Program-made: the position numbers and the translations under genes
In this document: positions 26,375 through 36,330 of the stretch, one piece after another
Numbering within the stretch: position 1 is the first letter of the stretch
How the letters are laid out: the number at the start of each line of letters is the position of its first letter
NCBI RefSeq assembly: GCF_000142905.1
Contig: NW_013657669.1
Location: forward strand, 325,843 to 374,103
Length of the DNA: 48,261 nucleotides
Reading direction: 5' to 3'
From: Thecamonas trahens ATCC 50062
Taxonomy: Eukaryota; Apusozoa; Apusomonadida; Apusomonadidae
The notes under the pieces: generated by a model
What the model was told of the DNA's origin: nothing
Database searches by the model: none
The model's input: only the letters and a program-made list of their open reading frames with translations

Positions 26375-28726
26375 TCACATCTGCGGCTCAAGGATGTGCG
26401 CAAAGGGCGAGGCCCGTCCGGAGCAGTCGGCAAAGAGCAGACCGGTGGCAGAGGTCTGGTCGTGGAGGTCCAGGAACGAGGCATGCCGCGAAACGATCGG
26501 CGTGGCAGGCGCCGACGACGACGGTTCGAAGCCGGCAAGGAGCGCACCGAGGCTCGAGTGGCCGATGGCGCCCGACGCGCCTGGCGCCCGGCAGTGGGCG
26601 AGCGCAGGCATCGAGCCGCGCTCCAGCAGCGGGAGCGCCGAGACCGAGCGCTGGACACCCGGCGCCGCCGTCTCGGCGGGATCGTCAAAGATCGACGCCA
26701 GCTCCGGGTCGCTCGAGCCCATCTCGAGGTCGAGGTAGGATGGGAGCCGCGACCGCGACGGCTCGCCGAGCAGGTTGCGCGAGACCTTGAAGAGCGACGC
26801 AGCCGAGCCGTCGTCGTCCAGGCCGTCGTCATCGCCGCTGGCGCCGGGCCCACGCTTGCGCTTGCGGCTCTCGCTCGCCTCGGCCGACGGCTCGCCGAGG
26901 CTGGGGAAGAGCTCCTCGGCGACGGCGCCGCTGTTGAACGGACGGAATGGCGCCTCCACCGAGGGCTTGGGCGTCGTCACGCTCGCGTAGTCCTCGCGGA
27001 GCTGCGCTGCCGTCGGCGTGAGGCGGCCGACTTGCGGCTCGACCATGGTCAGCGACGCCGAGTCGAGGCCCATCGTGAGCAGCTCCTCGTCGGCAAGGCC
27101 CGCCCGTGACGACGAGCGCGACGTCGTCGCTGGCTTCTTGGGCGTCACCCGGTTGGCCTCGGCGAGGCCCGAGCTAACAGCCGCACGTACATCGGCGCGC
27201 GGATGAACAGCAATCTTGGTTGGCGCGGCCATGGTCACGTTCGGGTCGTTGTCCTCGTCGCCCGGCTGATAGTACCCGGAGCTGGCCTCCAGAGAGGGTT
27301 TCAGCCCGTCGTCGTCGCGCGCGGCCTCCAAGGCCGCGGGGCCGGACGGCTCCGCCTCCACGCCCTCCTCGTACGAGTACGCGTAGTAGTACTCAGCCTC
27401 GTCGTGCGGGAGTGGCTTGCTCGGCCATGCGTACGGGTCCAGCTCGCTCACTCGCGACGGCTTCTTGAACGCGGATGCCTTGGCGTCGGCGTTGCCCCGG
27501 AGCAGCTGCGGCGCCCCGGCCATCGACACCGACCGCCCAAGGTTAACCGGCGGCATAAACGTCTGCGGCAATGTGCTCGACGACGACGACTTTTTGCGGA
27601 TGACACGCCTGCGGATCATTTGCCCACGCGCAGAGTCAGGCGCAGGATGCGGTGGAACAAGTGAGGTCATCACTGTCGCCGCCCGCATCGTGTTGGGCGT
27701 CGCGAGCTCGACCCGCGTCGCACCCATCGACCCGTTCGCGTTCGGGATCGGGACCGACGGCGGCCGCGGCCGCTGCGGGGCCGACCCGGCCTTCGCCTTG
27801 GCCTTGGCCTTGGAAGTCTTGGGAGTCTTGGGAGTCTTGGGAGCCTTGGCAGCCTTGGGAGCCTTGGAAGCCTTTGCGCCTGTCTCTGCCACTGGCTTCC
27901 GAGCGGGTGCCGCACCTCCGTGCTGCGGCGTAGCGGCAGCAGCGGCACCGTCGATCGGCGGCGGGTGCTCGGTCGGCGCAGGGTGCGAAGCGATGCCCTT
28001 GCGCTGCTTGGGGCCCTTGGAAAAGTTGATGTCGACATGGTGCCGGACATAGGTCTGGTGCGGAAGGATAGGAGGGAGCACGGTGAGGCATGCTCTGTTC
28101 TGAGCCTCTTTGGAGGCGAGCCTGCGGACCAGCTGGGTCTGGTTCTGCAACCAGTTGGCCCGCTCGGCCTGCCACGGGCCCGAGATGAGCGACTTGCACA
28201 TCTCGCATTCACCGCCGCACTCTTCAAAGTGCATGTAGTGGATGGGAAAGGCCATCTCGTGGCGCTCCACCGCCTGCTTGCGGTTGGCAATGCGCGGCGA
28301 CGACGAAAAGTACTCGCAGTTTGCATGCCGGCAGATGTGGTCGTCGCGCCCGCCGTCTATCGTCCACTCCTCAGCTTCAAAAAGGTCGCGGCATCGCGGG
28401 CAGTCGCCGCCGCACTCGGCCACGTGCTGGCTGTGCAGGCCGAAGCGCCGCTCGTGGCCGGCCATCTGCCGCGGGTCCAGCGAGAGCATCCCGCACCCGG
28501 TATGCTGGCACTCATAGTAGACCACCTCGGGCGAACGCGACGCCCGCTTGCGCGCACGGGTCGTCCCGGTCGGCTTCTTCTTGGTTGTGGGCGCCGCTGC
28601 CGTCCCCAAAGCCTTGCCCGCTTTCTTGCTCACGCCGGCCTTCTTCTTGCTCGCCTTCTTGGACGGCGACCCTGCGGGATTGGGCTTTGCAAGTGCCGAC
28701 TGCTCCGAACCTGAAACAATCACCAT
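26375..28726 (-). CDS. Nuclear protein with a duplicated CCHHHCCC zinc-binding module, unknown family
   Basis: 783 residues from the ATG at 28726 (MVIVSGSEQSALAKPN); the open frame reaches 28828 only via a non-ATG codon. A Lys-rich N terminus (SKKASKKKAGVSKKAGKALG) is followed by two similar modules at about 70-115 and 130-180. Module 1 has C-x4-C-x12-H-x6-H-x2-H-x3-C-x3-C-x2-C (from YYECQHTGCGML to ECGGDCPRC). Module 2 has the same ligands with x18 in the first spacing (HICRHANCEYF to ECGGECEMC). The remaining ~600 residues are low-complexity with Lys/Ala/Pro repeats (KAPKAAKAPKTPKTPKT), basic IRRRVIRKKSSSSS and acidic patches. I do not recognise the family; a DNA- or chromatin-binding regulator is inferred from charge and zinc ligands only. 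Confidence 0.65.
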   Translation of the reverse strand: MVIVSGSEQSALAKPNPAGSPSKKASKKKAGVSKKAGKALGTAAAPTTKKKPTGTTRARKRASRSPEVVYYECQHTGCGMLSLDPRQMAGHERRFGLHSQHVAECGGDCPRCRDLFEAEEWTIDGGRDDHICRHANCEYFSSSPRIANRKQAVERHEMAFPIHYMHFEECGGECEMCKSLISGPWQAERANWLQNQTQLVRRLASKEAQNRACLTVLPPILPHQTYVRHHVDINFSKGPKQRKGIASHPAPTEHPPPIDGAAAAATPQHGGAAPARKPVAETGAKASKAPKAAKAPKTPKTPKTSKAKAKAKAGSAPQRPRPPSVPIPNANGSMGATRVELATPNTMRAATVMTSLVPPHPAPDSARGQMIRRRVIRKKSSSSSTLPQTFMPPVNLGRSVSMAGAPQLLRGNADAKASAFKKPSRVSELDPYAWPSKPLPHDEAEYYYAYSYEEGVEAEPSGPAALEAARDDDGLKPSLEASSGYYQPGDEDNDPNVTMAAPTKIAVHPRADVRAAVSSGLAEANRVTPKKPATTSRSSSRAGLADEELLTMGLDSASLTMVEPQVGRLTPTAAQLREDYASVTTPKPSVEAPFRPFNSGAVAEELFPSLGEPSAEASESRKRKRGPGASGDDDGLDDDGSAASLFKVSRNLLGEPSRSRLPSYLDLEMGSSDPELASIFDDPAETAAPGVQRSVSALPLLERGSMPALAHCRAPGASGAIGHSSLGALLAGFEPSSSAPATPIVSRHASFLDLHDQTSATGLLFADCSGRASPFAHILEPQM

Positions 28727-29501
28727 GCTGCTTCCCTGCAGATCAGTGCTCGCAGCCTTCACCTGTCCCCTATCGCCGCTTCGATTCTCTGTTGCTCGTC
28801 CCGCCTGTCGCTCTGTCTTGATACGCACATAGGTGGGTGAGTGGCAGCGCCAGCTGGCCAGCCGTCACTCGGCAGCATTGATTCTACACCCGAATGTCCC
28901 AACGAGGCAGAATCAACAACCAGGCAGCCAGGGGGGGACATTCGCACCCGCACTCACCCATGACGCTTCTGCACAAGCTGTGGACATAGAGAGGTCTTAC
29001 CCGCTCCAAGTACTACCCCATTCCGCTCTTGTCCGCTCCCGAACGTGCCTCACACTGACTCGGTCCCTCCCAGCAGTGTCGGTTGGAATGCCCCCTCGCC
29101 GCAAAATCGACCCTGTTTTTTGGCCTCTCCCCCTCGGCGGCCCCCAGGGGGGGACCACGTGGGGCTCCGCCGTGTCTGGGAGGACGACTAGCTGGGCATG
29201 GGACCCGGGGCTGTGGCCGTAGTACTGGGTTGTGGTGCGCATGGGTACATAGCCACAACCAAGAACTGAAAGGAGGAAGAGGCCGGGGACGTTGGGGGGG
29301 CAATATCTGTGCAACGTACGCAAAGGCAATGTTGAGTCGACGACTCGTCGAGAGCACAGTTGCTGAGTGGCGACCGTGGCGGAGGGGGCGCGGGTGGCGA
29401 GTGAAATGTTGATGAACGGCATCATGAAGGCCAGTCACATCCCAGACAAGTATCGTCATATTCAATAGACCAGAGCGAGAGCGAGGGGGGGGGGGGGGCG
29501 A
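28727..29501. other. Intergenic region, no gene recognised
   Basis: About 775 bases between two minus-strand genes. It contains a C/G-rich inverted repeat around 29128-29152 and a poly-G run at about 29486-29498. No open frame shows the local codon bias, and I could not recognise a tRNA, 5S or snRNA. Confidence 0.5.
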
Positions 29502-32500
29502 TCAGTTGAGAGCAAGTATGGGCGGGGAGCGGTGCGGCGAGCGGTGGGAAGCGCGGCGGCGAGCGAGGGCCGAGTGGCACGACTGGGCGATGACCGAGGA
29601 GCAGAAGATGTAGATGAGGCAAGCAACGAAGAGGATCCAGCAGCCGTGATCGAGGGTGGCACGGACGTCCATGCATGTGTTGTCGTTGTGGAGAGGGCTG
29701 GAAAAATACTGGGCGAGGAGCGGGTTGATGGCGTTGCACTTGTCGCCGACGATAAAGGCGGCAAATTGGTGGATCTCAAGGAGGGCGGCTATGACCGAGA
29801 TGACAAAGACGTCGAGCGACGACCATGCGTTGAGGACTTCGGCGAGCCGAAAGATACGCTCTTGCTGGTCCTCGGTGAGCGGAGCGAGCCAGAGAATGCC
29901 GAGCACAAGGTGGTGGATGACCGGGATGATCATGGCGAACATGAAAAAGGTGAGCTGGATGGTGCGGATGCCGATCGAGTCAGGCGCGGTCGACGCGCTT
30001 GGCAGAGCAAGGCCGAGCGAAATGAGCGAGTACGACGTGGCGGTCTTCTCGCCCAGAAAGGCGAGAACGAGCTCGGTGAGGCCGTGGAACTCGAGCTCGA
30101 ACGACTTGACGACGGCACCTGCGGCGACAAGACCAAATGAGGTGACAAGCAGGAGAGCGACCGAGCCGGGGAGCCAGGCTGAGGTGGCGCGGGCCGACGA
30201 GGCGAGCGCCACTCGGGCCGATGGCAGGATGACTGGGCCGGTGACCGCGTCCGGGTTCGGATCTGCGGCTTGGTGGACCGCTGCAGCGGCGCGGTGGTAG
30301 TGGAGGATGACGTGGGTGAGGCAGAGCGAGACAATGGTGGCTATGAGAAAACCATAAAAGCCAAAGTACGGGACGACGACAATGTCGATGGCGGTAGCGC
30401 CGGCAGGCACGTCGGCGCTTGGGACGGCCGGCGCAGCCATGGTCATACGAAAGGCGACCATCATCATGACCAAGACGTACGAGTCAATGAGCGAGTACTT
30501 GCCGCAGGCGTCAAGAATGCGGAGGACCCGCTCGCGCCCTGCGTCTGACGAGACCGGGATGAGCCATGCTCCGAGCATCATGAGGAGCTTGAGGTACGGC
30601 CACGCGCCCGAGAAGACCGCAATGAGGAGCGCAAGCGGGTACACACCGGCCTCCCACATGTCGTGGACCGAGTTGGCGAGCGTAAACGAGAAGATCGGCG
30701 GCAGCATGACCTTGCCAGTGCCGAGAGTGATGACAACCTCGACCGAGGCGCCGACCGAGGTGTTCGCCGAGACGAACAGCGCAATGTTGACGAGTATGAC
30801 GGCCGGGATGGCGTAGCGGGCGAACCACGGGACCGAGTCGTCGACCGAGAGCGAAGCGCGCCCCGCGCAACATCCTCTCCGCGAGTGCCAGTCGCCGACC
30901 CGTGGCGAGGCGAGCGCAAAGCCTGCGCTTGACGACGACTTTTCGTCGAGTCTGCCACCCAGCGCCGCAAACGACGATCCCGGTGAGGCTGCGTCGGCAG
31001 CAAGCTCGGCGTAGGTGCCGGCGCGCGAGCTGCTTAGCAGCGGGCTCTCCTCGTGAGCGCCCTTCACCTGCGAGCCGGCCGCCATCGAGTTGCGGACAAG
31101 GACAAGGAGAACAACAATGAGGAGCGAGAGGATGAGCGCGCCGAGAAAGGCCTGGAACGTCCGGCGGTAGTTGAAGGTCTCGGCAGGCGAAGTCGGCGCC
31201 GAGCAGAGGAGCGGCGGGTCCGCGAGCACGCCCGCCATCCACACGTTGAACGTTTCGGAGAGCGGCGTAGCGATAAAGCAGTCGAAAAAGGCCGGGACGG
31301 CGCCGTTGAATGACGACAGCAGCATGCCGACAAACGCGTCGAGCGCCGCATCAAGCTCGCCCTCGACGCCGTTGGCATTTGTCAGCGGCGTGAGCGAGAT
31401 ACTCTCCACCGTGGTGTTGAACGAGATGTCAGTGACGTTGACGACCGAGAGGAGTGCAAGGAGACAGCCGGGATCCTCAACCTGCGACGGTGAGAGCGCA
31501 ACAACCCGCTTCTCGAGAACACCAAGGAGAACGCCAAAGTCCATGATCGAGTCGGCGAGCGAGACCTCCAGCTGCGCGGCCTCGTAGAGCTCGGCGCCAC
31601 GAAGGGTAGCGTTCGATGCTGGGATGGAGACGTTGACCGAGACGTCGGCAACCAGCATGAGCTTCGAGGTGGCGGTCTGCGAGGTGAGCGTGTACGCACC
31701 GGTCGGCACGAGCGCGTCAAACTTGGTCCATGTGTTGAGGCCCGAGACATTGAGCGAGTGCAGTGTGAGTGTCAGGTTACCGGCCGAGCCGAGCGGAAAA
31801 GTAGCCGAGTCAGGCAGGCCAAAGCTTGCCAGGTCGTCGATGTACACCATGCCGGTGCCTGCGGTGAGGACGTCCACAATCTTGTTAAGTCCGAGCGGGC
31901 CGCTGGCGCCGACAACCGAGTCGAGAACGTAGTCGAGGAGCCCGACCACGGGATTGCCAATCCACTTGATGTTGCCTGGCGGGAGCGGCGGCGGCGGTAA
32001 CGGGGGCGCGGTGTCTCGCATGGCGCCAGCTTGGCGTTGGCCTCCTGCACCGCCGCGGTGAGGTTGGTAGCGACAGCGGTCTTCATCTCGGCGCAGATGA
32101 CCTTGTCAACCTCGCGCTGGATAAACGGAGTAGCGAGCTTAGCAACCTCGTCAAGAATGGCGCGCTCGATGAGCGAGCCGGCAAAGGCGACCGACGCAAC
32201 ATGAACCGACGCAAGGCAGTGGGTGAGCTTCGCGGTGTGGGCGAGGCCGTCCGGACCGGCAACAAGGGCGAGCGTCGCGGCGAGCGAAGACGCGTCGACG
32301 ACCACCGCCGCCCCGCCGCGAAGATGCAGCTCTTTGTGGCGGGTGTCGCCGATGTAGTACGCACCACGGCATGAGACGGCCAGGCCACCGACATCGAGCG
32401 AGATGACCGAGCCGCCGGGCGCGTCCGATCCGACCGAGTCGAGGCGCAGGCCGTCACAGACGAGTCCGTCGAGCTCGAGCGTGTATCTGTCGTGGTCGAG

Positions 32501-32722
32501 GCCAAAGGCCATAGCCGGAAAGTGGAGCGAGAGCGAGGCAAGCCAGCATGGCAGGTCGGTGCATGATGCTGTAGAGAGGGACGTGAGGAGGGACGTGGGG
32601 TTGGGCGTGGCGAGAAGCACGGGCGTGGCGAGAGGCGCGGGCGTGGCGCAGGCCGGCGTTGTCACCGCCACCACCACGACCAACGCGAGCGCCACAAGCT
32701 GCGTCCAAGACGCTGTGAGCAT
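29502..32722 (-). CDS. BPI/TULIP-like lipid-binding ectodomain fused to two PqiA/LetA-like membrane domains; one frame break
   Basis: The N terminus (32722, MLTASWTQLVALALVVVVAV) is a signal peptide. Residues about 35-240 show a BPI/LBP-like pattern: an early Cys pair (CTDLPC), alternating amphipathic strands, and a closing helix resembling the BPI IC..l...l...l...N motif (VDKVICAEMKTAVATNLTAA). After a Pro-rich linker a second beta-rich domain with sequons follows (NIKWIGNPVVGLLDYVLDSV to CFIATPLSETFN). Then come a membrane anchor (FQAFLGALILSLLIVVLLVL) and two PqiA-like units: AWPYLKLLMMLGAWLIP with DACGKYSLIDSYVLVMMM, and MIIPVIHHLVLGILWLAPL with VLNAWSSLDVFVISV. Bacterial PqiA/LetA are inner-membrane partners of MCE lipid-transport proteins. 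The reading frame changes near 32020-32050, between NAKLA and the PPLPPPPLPPG linker. Lipid transfer is inferred. Confidence 0.65.
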
Positions 32723-32732
32723 GTGGTGATGA

Positions 32733-32791
32733 GTGTGTATGTGTGTGCGTCTGTGTGTCTGTGTGTCTGTGTGTGTGTGGGGGTGGGGGGG
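32733..32791. repeat. GT-rich simple repeat beside the gap
   Basis: Imperfect (GT)n with interspersed CT and a poly-G end, reading as CA-rich leader on the coding strand of the minus-strand gene starting at 32722. Confidence 0.85.
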
Positions 32792-33048
32792 NNNNNNNNN
32801 NNNNNNNNNNNNNNNNNNNNNNNNNNNNNNNNNNNNNNNNNNNNNNNNNNNNNNNNNNNNNNNNNNNNNNNNNNNNNNNNNNNNNNNNNNNNNNNNNNNN
32901 NNNNNNNNNNNNNNNNNNNNNNNNNNNNNNNNNNNNNNNNNNNNNNNNNNNNNNNNNNNNNNNNNNNNNNNNNNNNNNNNNNNNNNNNNNNNNNNNNNNN
33001 NNNNNNNNNNNNNNNNNNNNNNNNNNNNNNNNNNNNNNNNNNNNNNNN
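32792..33048. other. Assembly gap (257 N)
   Basis: Run of 257 N flanked by G-rich simple sequence. Confidence 0.97.
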
Positions 33049-33574
33049 ACCTAGGCAAGCGCAGCAGTTATTGGTGGGAGGGTGAAGGGGGCTAGGGGAG
33101 GGGGAATGGCGGAAAGGGGGAGGGGGAGCAGGAGGGGAGGGGGAGCAGGAGGGAAGAGGGGGGGGGGGGGGGTGGGTTGCACATTTTTTTTCCCCGCCCA
33201 AACTCTCTCCAACTTGGTGCAAGTCCGCCAGTCAGTCAGCCGAGATCGGTGTCGTCGGGGGCCACCCCGGGCTTGTAGACTATGCGGTGGTTTGGTTTGC
33301 TTCTCGGACGGGGGGATAGAGCAAGAAAGTTGCCCCCGAGTGTGGTTGCTGGATGGAAGGGAGAGTCCAGTCGTTCGTGTTCGCCTCGGAACGCCACCTT
33401 CCTCGTCGCGCCGACACATGTTCGATTCGCAAGTGCGTGAGGCAGCCTGCGACAACCTGGAAGGTTCGACACGGCTCGACGCCGGGCGCGACGGCGATGA
33501 CAAAAGCAGGCAATTGGGAGACACGTACGTTGCGTGGATTTCTGGTTGCACCACGCGCTGCCAGGCTGCGGATC
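33049..33574. other. Divergent promoter region with G-rich tract
   Basis: About 525 bases after the gap. A purine-rich, G-rich stretch (33075-33172) ends in a poly-G run, followed by mixed sequence up to the BCS1-like ATG. An open frame reaches back to 33353 but lacks the codon bias of the gene, so I treat this as leader. Confidence 0.55.
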
Positions 33575-35671
33575 ATGGACGGGACGTTCGGCTCGGTGCT
33601 GATGGGCACACTCGCGGTAATGGTGTTGACGTCTGCGGGCGGCGCGCTGTACCTCGCGCTCAAGCTCATTGCCGATCAGGCAACGCGGTACCTGTGTACT
33701 TCAGTGACGGTGACCAACCGGGACGAGATGCACGACACGCTCCTGCGCTTCCTCTCGGCACGGAAAGATTTGTTTGTCTCGGCCGACAAGTTTGTTGCGG
33801 AGATCCATAAGGAGAGCACGGCGAAGTGGTGGCAAGACGACGGGACGATGGCCAAGGCCGACGCCGGGCAGCTTGTGCTTCGGCCGGGGACAGGTCACCA
33901 CGTCCTTCGGTGGCGTGGGGCAACGATCTGGCTCCATTGCCACTCGCTCGGCTCGCCAATGACGCAGGGCTTCCATCGCAAGCCGTTCTTTCCGGCGGCG
34001 ATCACGCTAACAGCACTGACCCGGTCGCGGGCACCATTGCAGACGCTGCTGGAGGCTGCGCGGGCGGCAGCGGAGAGCGGAAAAGACGGCAAGACCAAGG
34101 TGTACGTGCTTGATGCATGGTGCGAGGGCTGGGATGTGGCGGCGGTCAAGGCTCCGCGATCGTTTGACTCGGTCGTTCTTGACGGCAGCCTCGCCGCAAA
34201 CGTTCTCGCCGATGCGCGCACCTTCTTCAGCTCGCAGGCGTGGTATGTGGCGCGCGGCATCCCGTGGCGGCGCGGGTTTCTCCTTCACGGCCCGCCGGGA
34301 ACCGGCAAGACCTCGTTCGTCCAGGCCCTGGCCGGCGAGCTCGGCAAGCCACTCTGCTTCCTCTCGTTGTCGTCGCAGCACCTCTCGGACGAGATCCTGA
34401 CCTCGGTGCTCGCAGTGGCACCGCACAACGCCATTCTGCTGCTGGAGGACGTCGACGCGGTGTTTGTCGAGCGACGAGCTTCAGATTCCTCCGCCCGCCG
34501 CGGCGTCTCGTTCTCGGGCCTGCTCAACGCGCTCGACGGCGTCGCGTCGCAGGAGGGCCGCCTCCTCATCATGACCACCAACCACAAGGACAAGCTCGAT
34601 GCGGCCCTCATCCGGCCCGGCCGCGCTGACCGCCACATTGAGCTTGGCTACGCGAGCCAGGCCCAGGCCACAGCCCTCTTCCGCATCTTCTTTCCGACCG
34701 CTCCCGAGCTTGCGCCCGAGTTTGCCGCCGCCGTCCCGCCGTGCGCGCTGTCGATGGCCCGGCTGCAAGGCCTGTGCATGGAGCACAGGAACGATGCCGT
34801 CGCCGCCGTGACCGCCGCGCGCAGCCTCGGCGGCCACGAGTCTGAGCTCGAGTCCAAAGCATGCCTGCTCAACGACACGCCTATCGACGAGTGGCTGCTC
34901 CGGCTCGGGCTCCACCGCTACTTGCCCGCCTTTGCCCGGGCCGGTCTCGACTACGTCTCGCAGCTGCCAGCCGAGCTCGGCCCGACGTGCGATGCCGTCG
35001 GCGTCAAGCATCCAGCTCACGTCGCGCGGATGGCCGGCATGCTCGCTGGTGCCCGCGATGTTGTCCGTGGCTACCGCGCCGCCTCCCGCGCTGACATCCG
35101 TGCGCTTATACTCCGCCGCTTCCGCTGCAGTGTCGACCCGCCGCAGCTCGAGGCTCTCGTCAACGACGTTGCCGTCGCCATCACACCGGGCTCGACGCCG
35201 ATCTCGGTTTTTGAGCTCGAGGCAGCCGTGGCAGCTGCGTCTGAGCCGGAAGACATTGCCGCTATCGCGGGATCGTGGCGCAAGCTCCCTTTGCGGACAC
35301 CCGAGCCCATTGCGGCGTTCTGTGCCCGGATGGGCGTGCCTTGCGACGACCTCCTCGTTGACGATCTCAGCCTGTCAGACTTGCCCCACGGCGTGACGCC
35401 CGACATGCTCGCCGATCGCATGGTCGACGGGCTTGCTATTGACTGGGCCGAGCTTGGCCTCACCGAAGTTGGCGTCCAGTGGCGAGCCGAAGCGGCTGTC
35501 AGGGCCATCGCCGCGGCATCGCTCGCCGCCCGCCTTGCCGCCCGCGGCGTGACAGACACCGACGCGCTCGCGCTTCTCGCGGATGACGACGTGAGGCGGA
35601 TGTTTGGCCTGGTCTCCGCCGTGGTGTGTGCCCGAGCTGTTGCCGAGCTGGCTCGGGCCAAGCTGCTGTAA
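33575..35671 (+). CDS. BCS1-type AAA ATPase with C-terminal SAM domain
   Basis: 698 residues from the ATG at 33575 (MDGTFGSVLMGTLAVMVLTS), chosen because it puts the single membrane helix (about 8-30) right at the N terminus as in BCS1. The BCS1 N-terminal domain follows to about 215. The AAA domain then has Walker A GPPGTGKTS (239-247), Walker B LLLEDVDAVF (ending about 293), the typical VSFSGLLNALDGVASQEGRL block, sensor 1 MTTNH and the arginine-finger region RPGRADRHI. BCS1 translocates folded Rieske protein across the mitochondrial inner membrane; related AAA proteins exist in other membranes. Unusually, a SAM domain follows (about 436-500, IDEWLLRLGLHRYLPAFARA), then ~190 further helical residues with a weaker SAM-like segment near the end. 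The SAM fusion suggests oligomerisation or scaffold binding beyond the classical role. Confidence 0.85.
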   Translation: MDGTFGSVLMGTLAVMVLTSAGGALYLALKLIADQATRYLCTSVTVTNRDEMHDTLLRFLSARKDLFVSADKFVAEIHKESTAKWWQDDGTMAKADAGQLVLRPGTGHHVLRWRGATIWLHCHSLGSPMTQGFHRKPFFPAAITLTALTRSRAPLQTLLEAARAAAESGKDGKTKVYVLDAWCEGWDVAAVKAPRSFDSVVLDGSLAANVLADARTFFSSQAWYVARGIPWRRGFLLHGPPGTGKTSFVQALAGELGKPLCFLSLSSQHLSDEILTSVLAVAPHNAILLLEDVDAVFVERRASDSSARRGVSFSGLLNALDGVASQEGRLLIMTTNHKDKLDAALIRPGRADRHIELGYASQAQATALFRIFFPTAPELAPEFAAAVPPCALSMARLQGLCMEHRNDAVAAVTAARSLGGHESELESKACLLNDTPIDEWLLRLGLHRYLPAFARAGLDYVSQLPAELGPTCDAVGVKHPAHVARMAGMLAGARDVVRGYRAASRADIRALILRRFRCSVDPPQLEALVNDVAVAITPGSTPISVFELEAAVAAASEPEDIAAIAGSWRKLPLRTPEPIAAFCARMGVPCDDLLVDDLSLSDLPHGVTPDMLADRMVDGLAIDWAELGLTEVGVQWRAEAAVRAIAAASLAARLAARGVTDTDALALLADDDVRRMFGLVSAVVCARAVAELARAKLL

Positions 35672-35799
35672 ACGGTTTGGTCACGCTGCGCGAGCGCGGA
35701 AGGCTGGCGGCTGGCGGACATACCCTTAGCGGTGCGGTCGTTCGGACGTGTTGTCGCGCGTCTCAAAGTGAACAACTCGACGATGCTTGATTTCCAGGT

Positions 35800-36330
35800 C
35801 ACCAGCCGACGCCGAGCGACGCCTGCTTGGCCTGCGGCTTGAGGTGGGAGGCGCGCCCGATGCGTGGCTCGCACGTGGAGTCTACTGCCCGTCGCTCGTC
35901 CCGGTGACGCTCTTGTGTGCAACATGGGCGACGCGACGATCACGCTGTTCTCGCGTGGAAGGACTCGATCGAGTGCCGTTTCATGGCAATCTGCTCTCGT
36001 CCTCCAGACTCAACTCGCGCCTGCGCGCCTCGCTCACCACTGCGGCGCCGAGGACGCGCAAGTGGTGGCACTCCATCTTGTACTGGATGCTGGACGCCGC
36101 GCTCATCAGCGCGTACGCGCTCTACGCTGACGCGAGCCCACGCCCCGCCACGGCTCGCGTGTCTTTTCTCTACGACATCATCGACGCCCTCGCCGCCGGC
36201 GCCGACGCCGTCAGCTCGGTGCCGTCACGCAAGCGAAAGCGACCCTCGGCAGCAGCTGCTCGTCATCACCACCTTCCCCAGCGAGCCGCTTTGCGACGCA
36301 ACTGCCTCGCTGGCCGGAAGCTTCATGGCA
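35800..36330 (+). pseudogene. Decayed piggyBac-like transposase fragment
   Basis: Two frames carry pieces that resemble the C-terminal part of piggyBac (DDE_Tnp_1_7) transposases. One reads VLAWKDSIECRFMAICS (frame of 35917), like the W-K-D..V...S motif. The other reads RKWWHSILYWMLDAALISAY (frame of 36054), like the KWW..~F~~LLD.A..NAY block, then a basic PSRKRKRPS. The usual YN..MGGVD..DQ block between them is missing or shortened, and the frame shifts, so this cannot encode an active enzyme. No terminal inverted repeats or TTAA duplications were found by eye. The remainder of 35672-36620 shows no other gene. Confidence 0.45.

Noticed and set aside
29083-29412. Plus-strand open frame in the intergenic region before the TULIP-PqiA stop
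   Set aside because: No homology, poor codon bias, and interrupted by G runs.
28727-29501. Possible structural RNA in the G/C-rich intergenic stretch
   Set aside because: There is a short C/G inverted repeat, but no tRNA cloverleaf, 5S boxes or snRNA signature could be recognised by eye.
33353-33574. N-terminal extension of the BCS1-like protein from an upstream ATG
   Set aside because: It would bury the membrane helix about 74 residues in, and the codon pattern is unlike the gene body.
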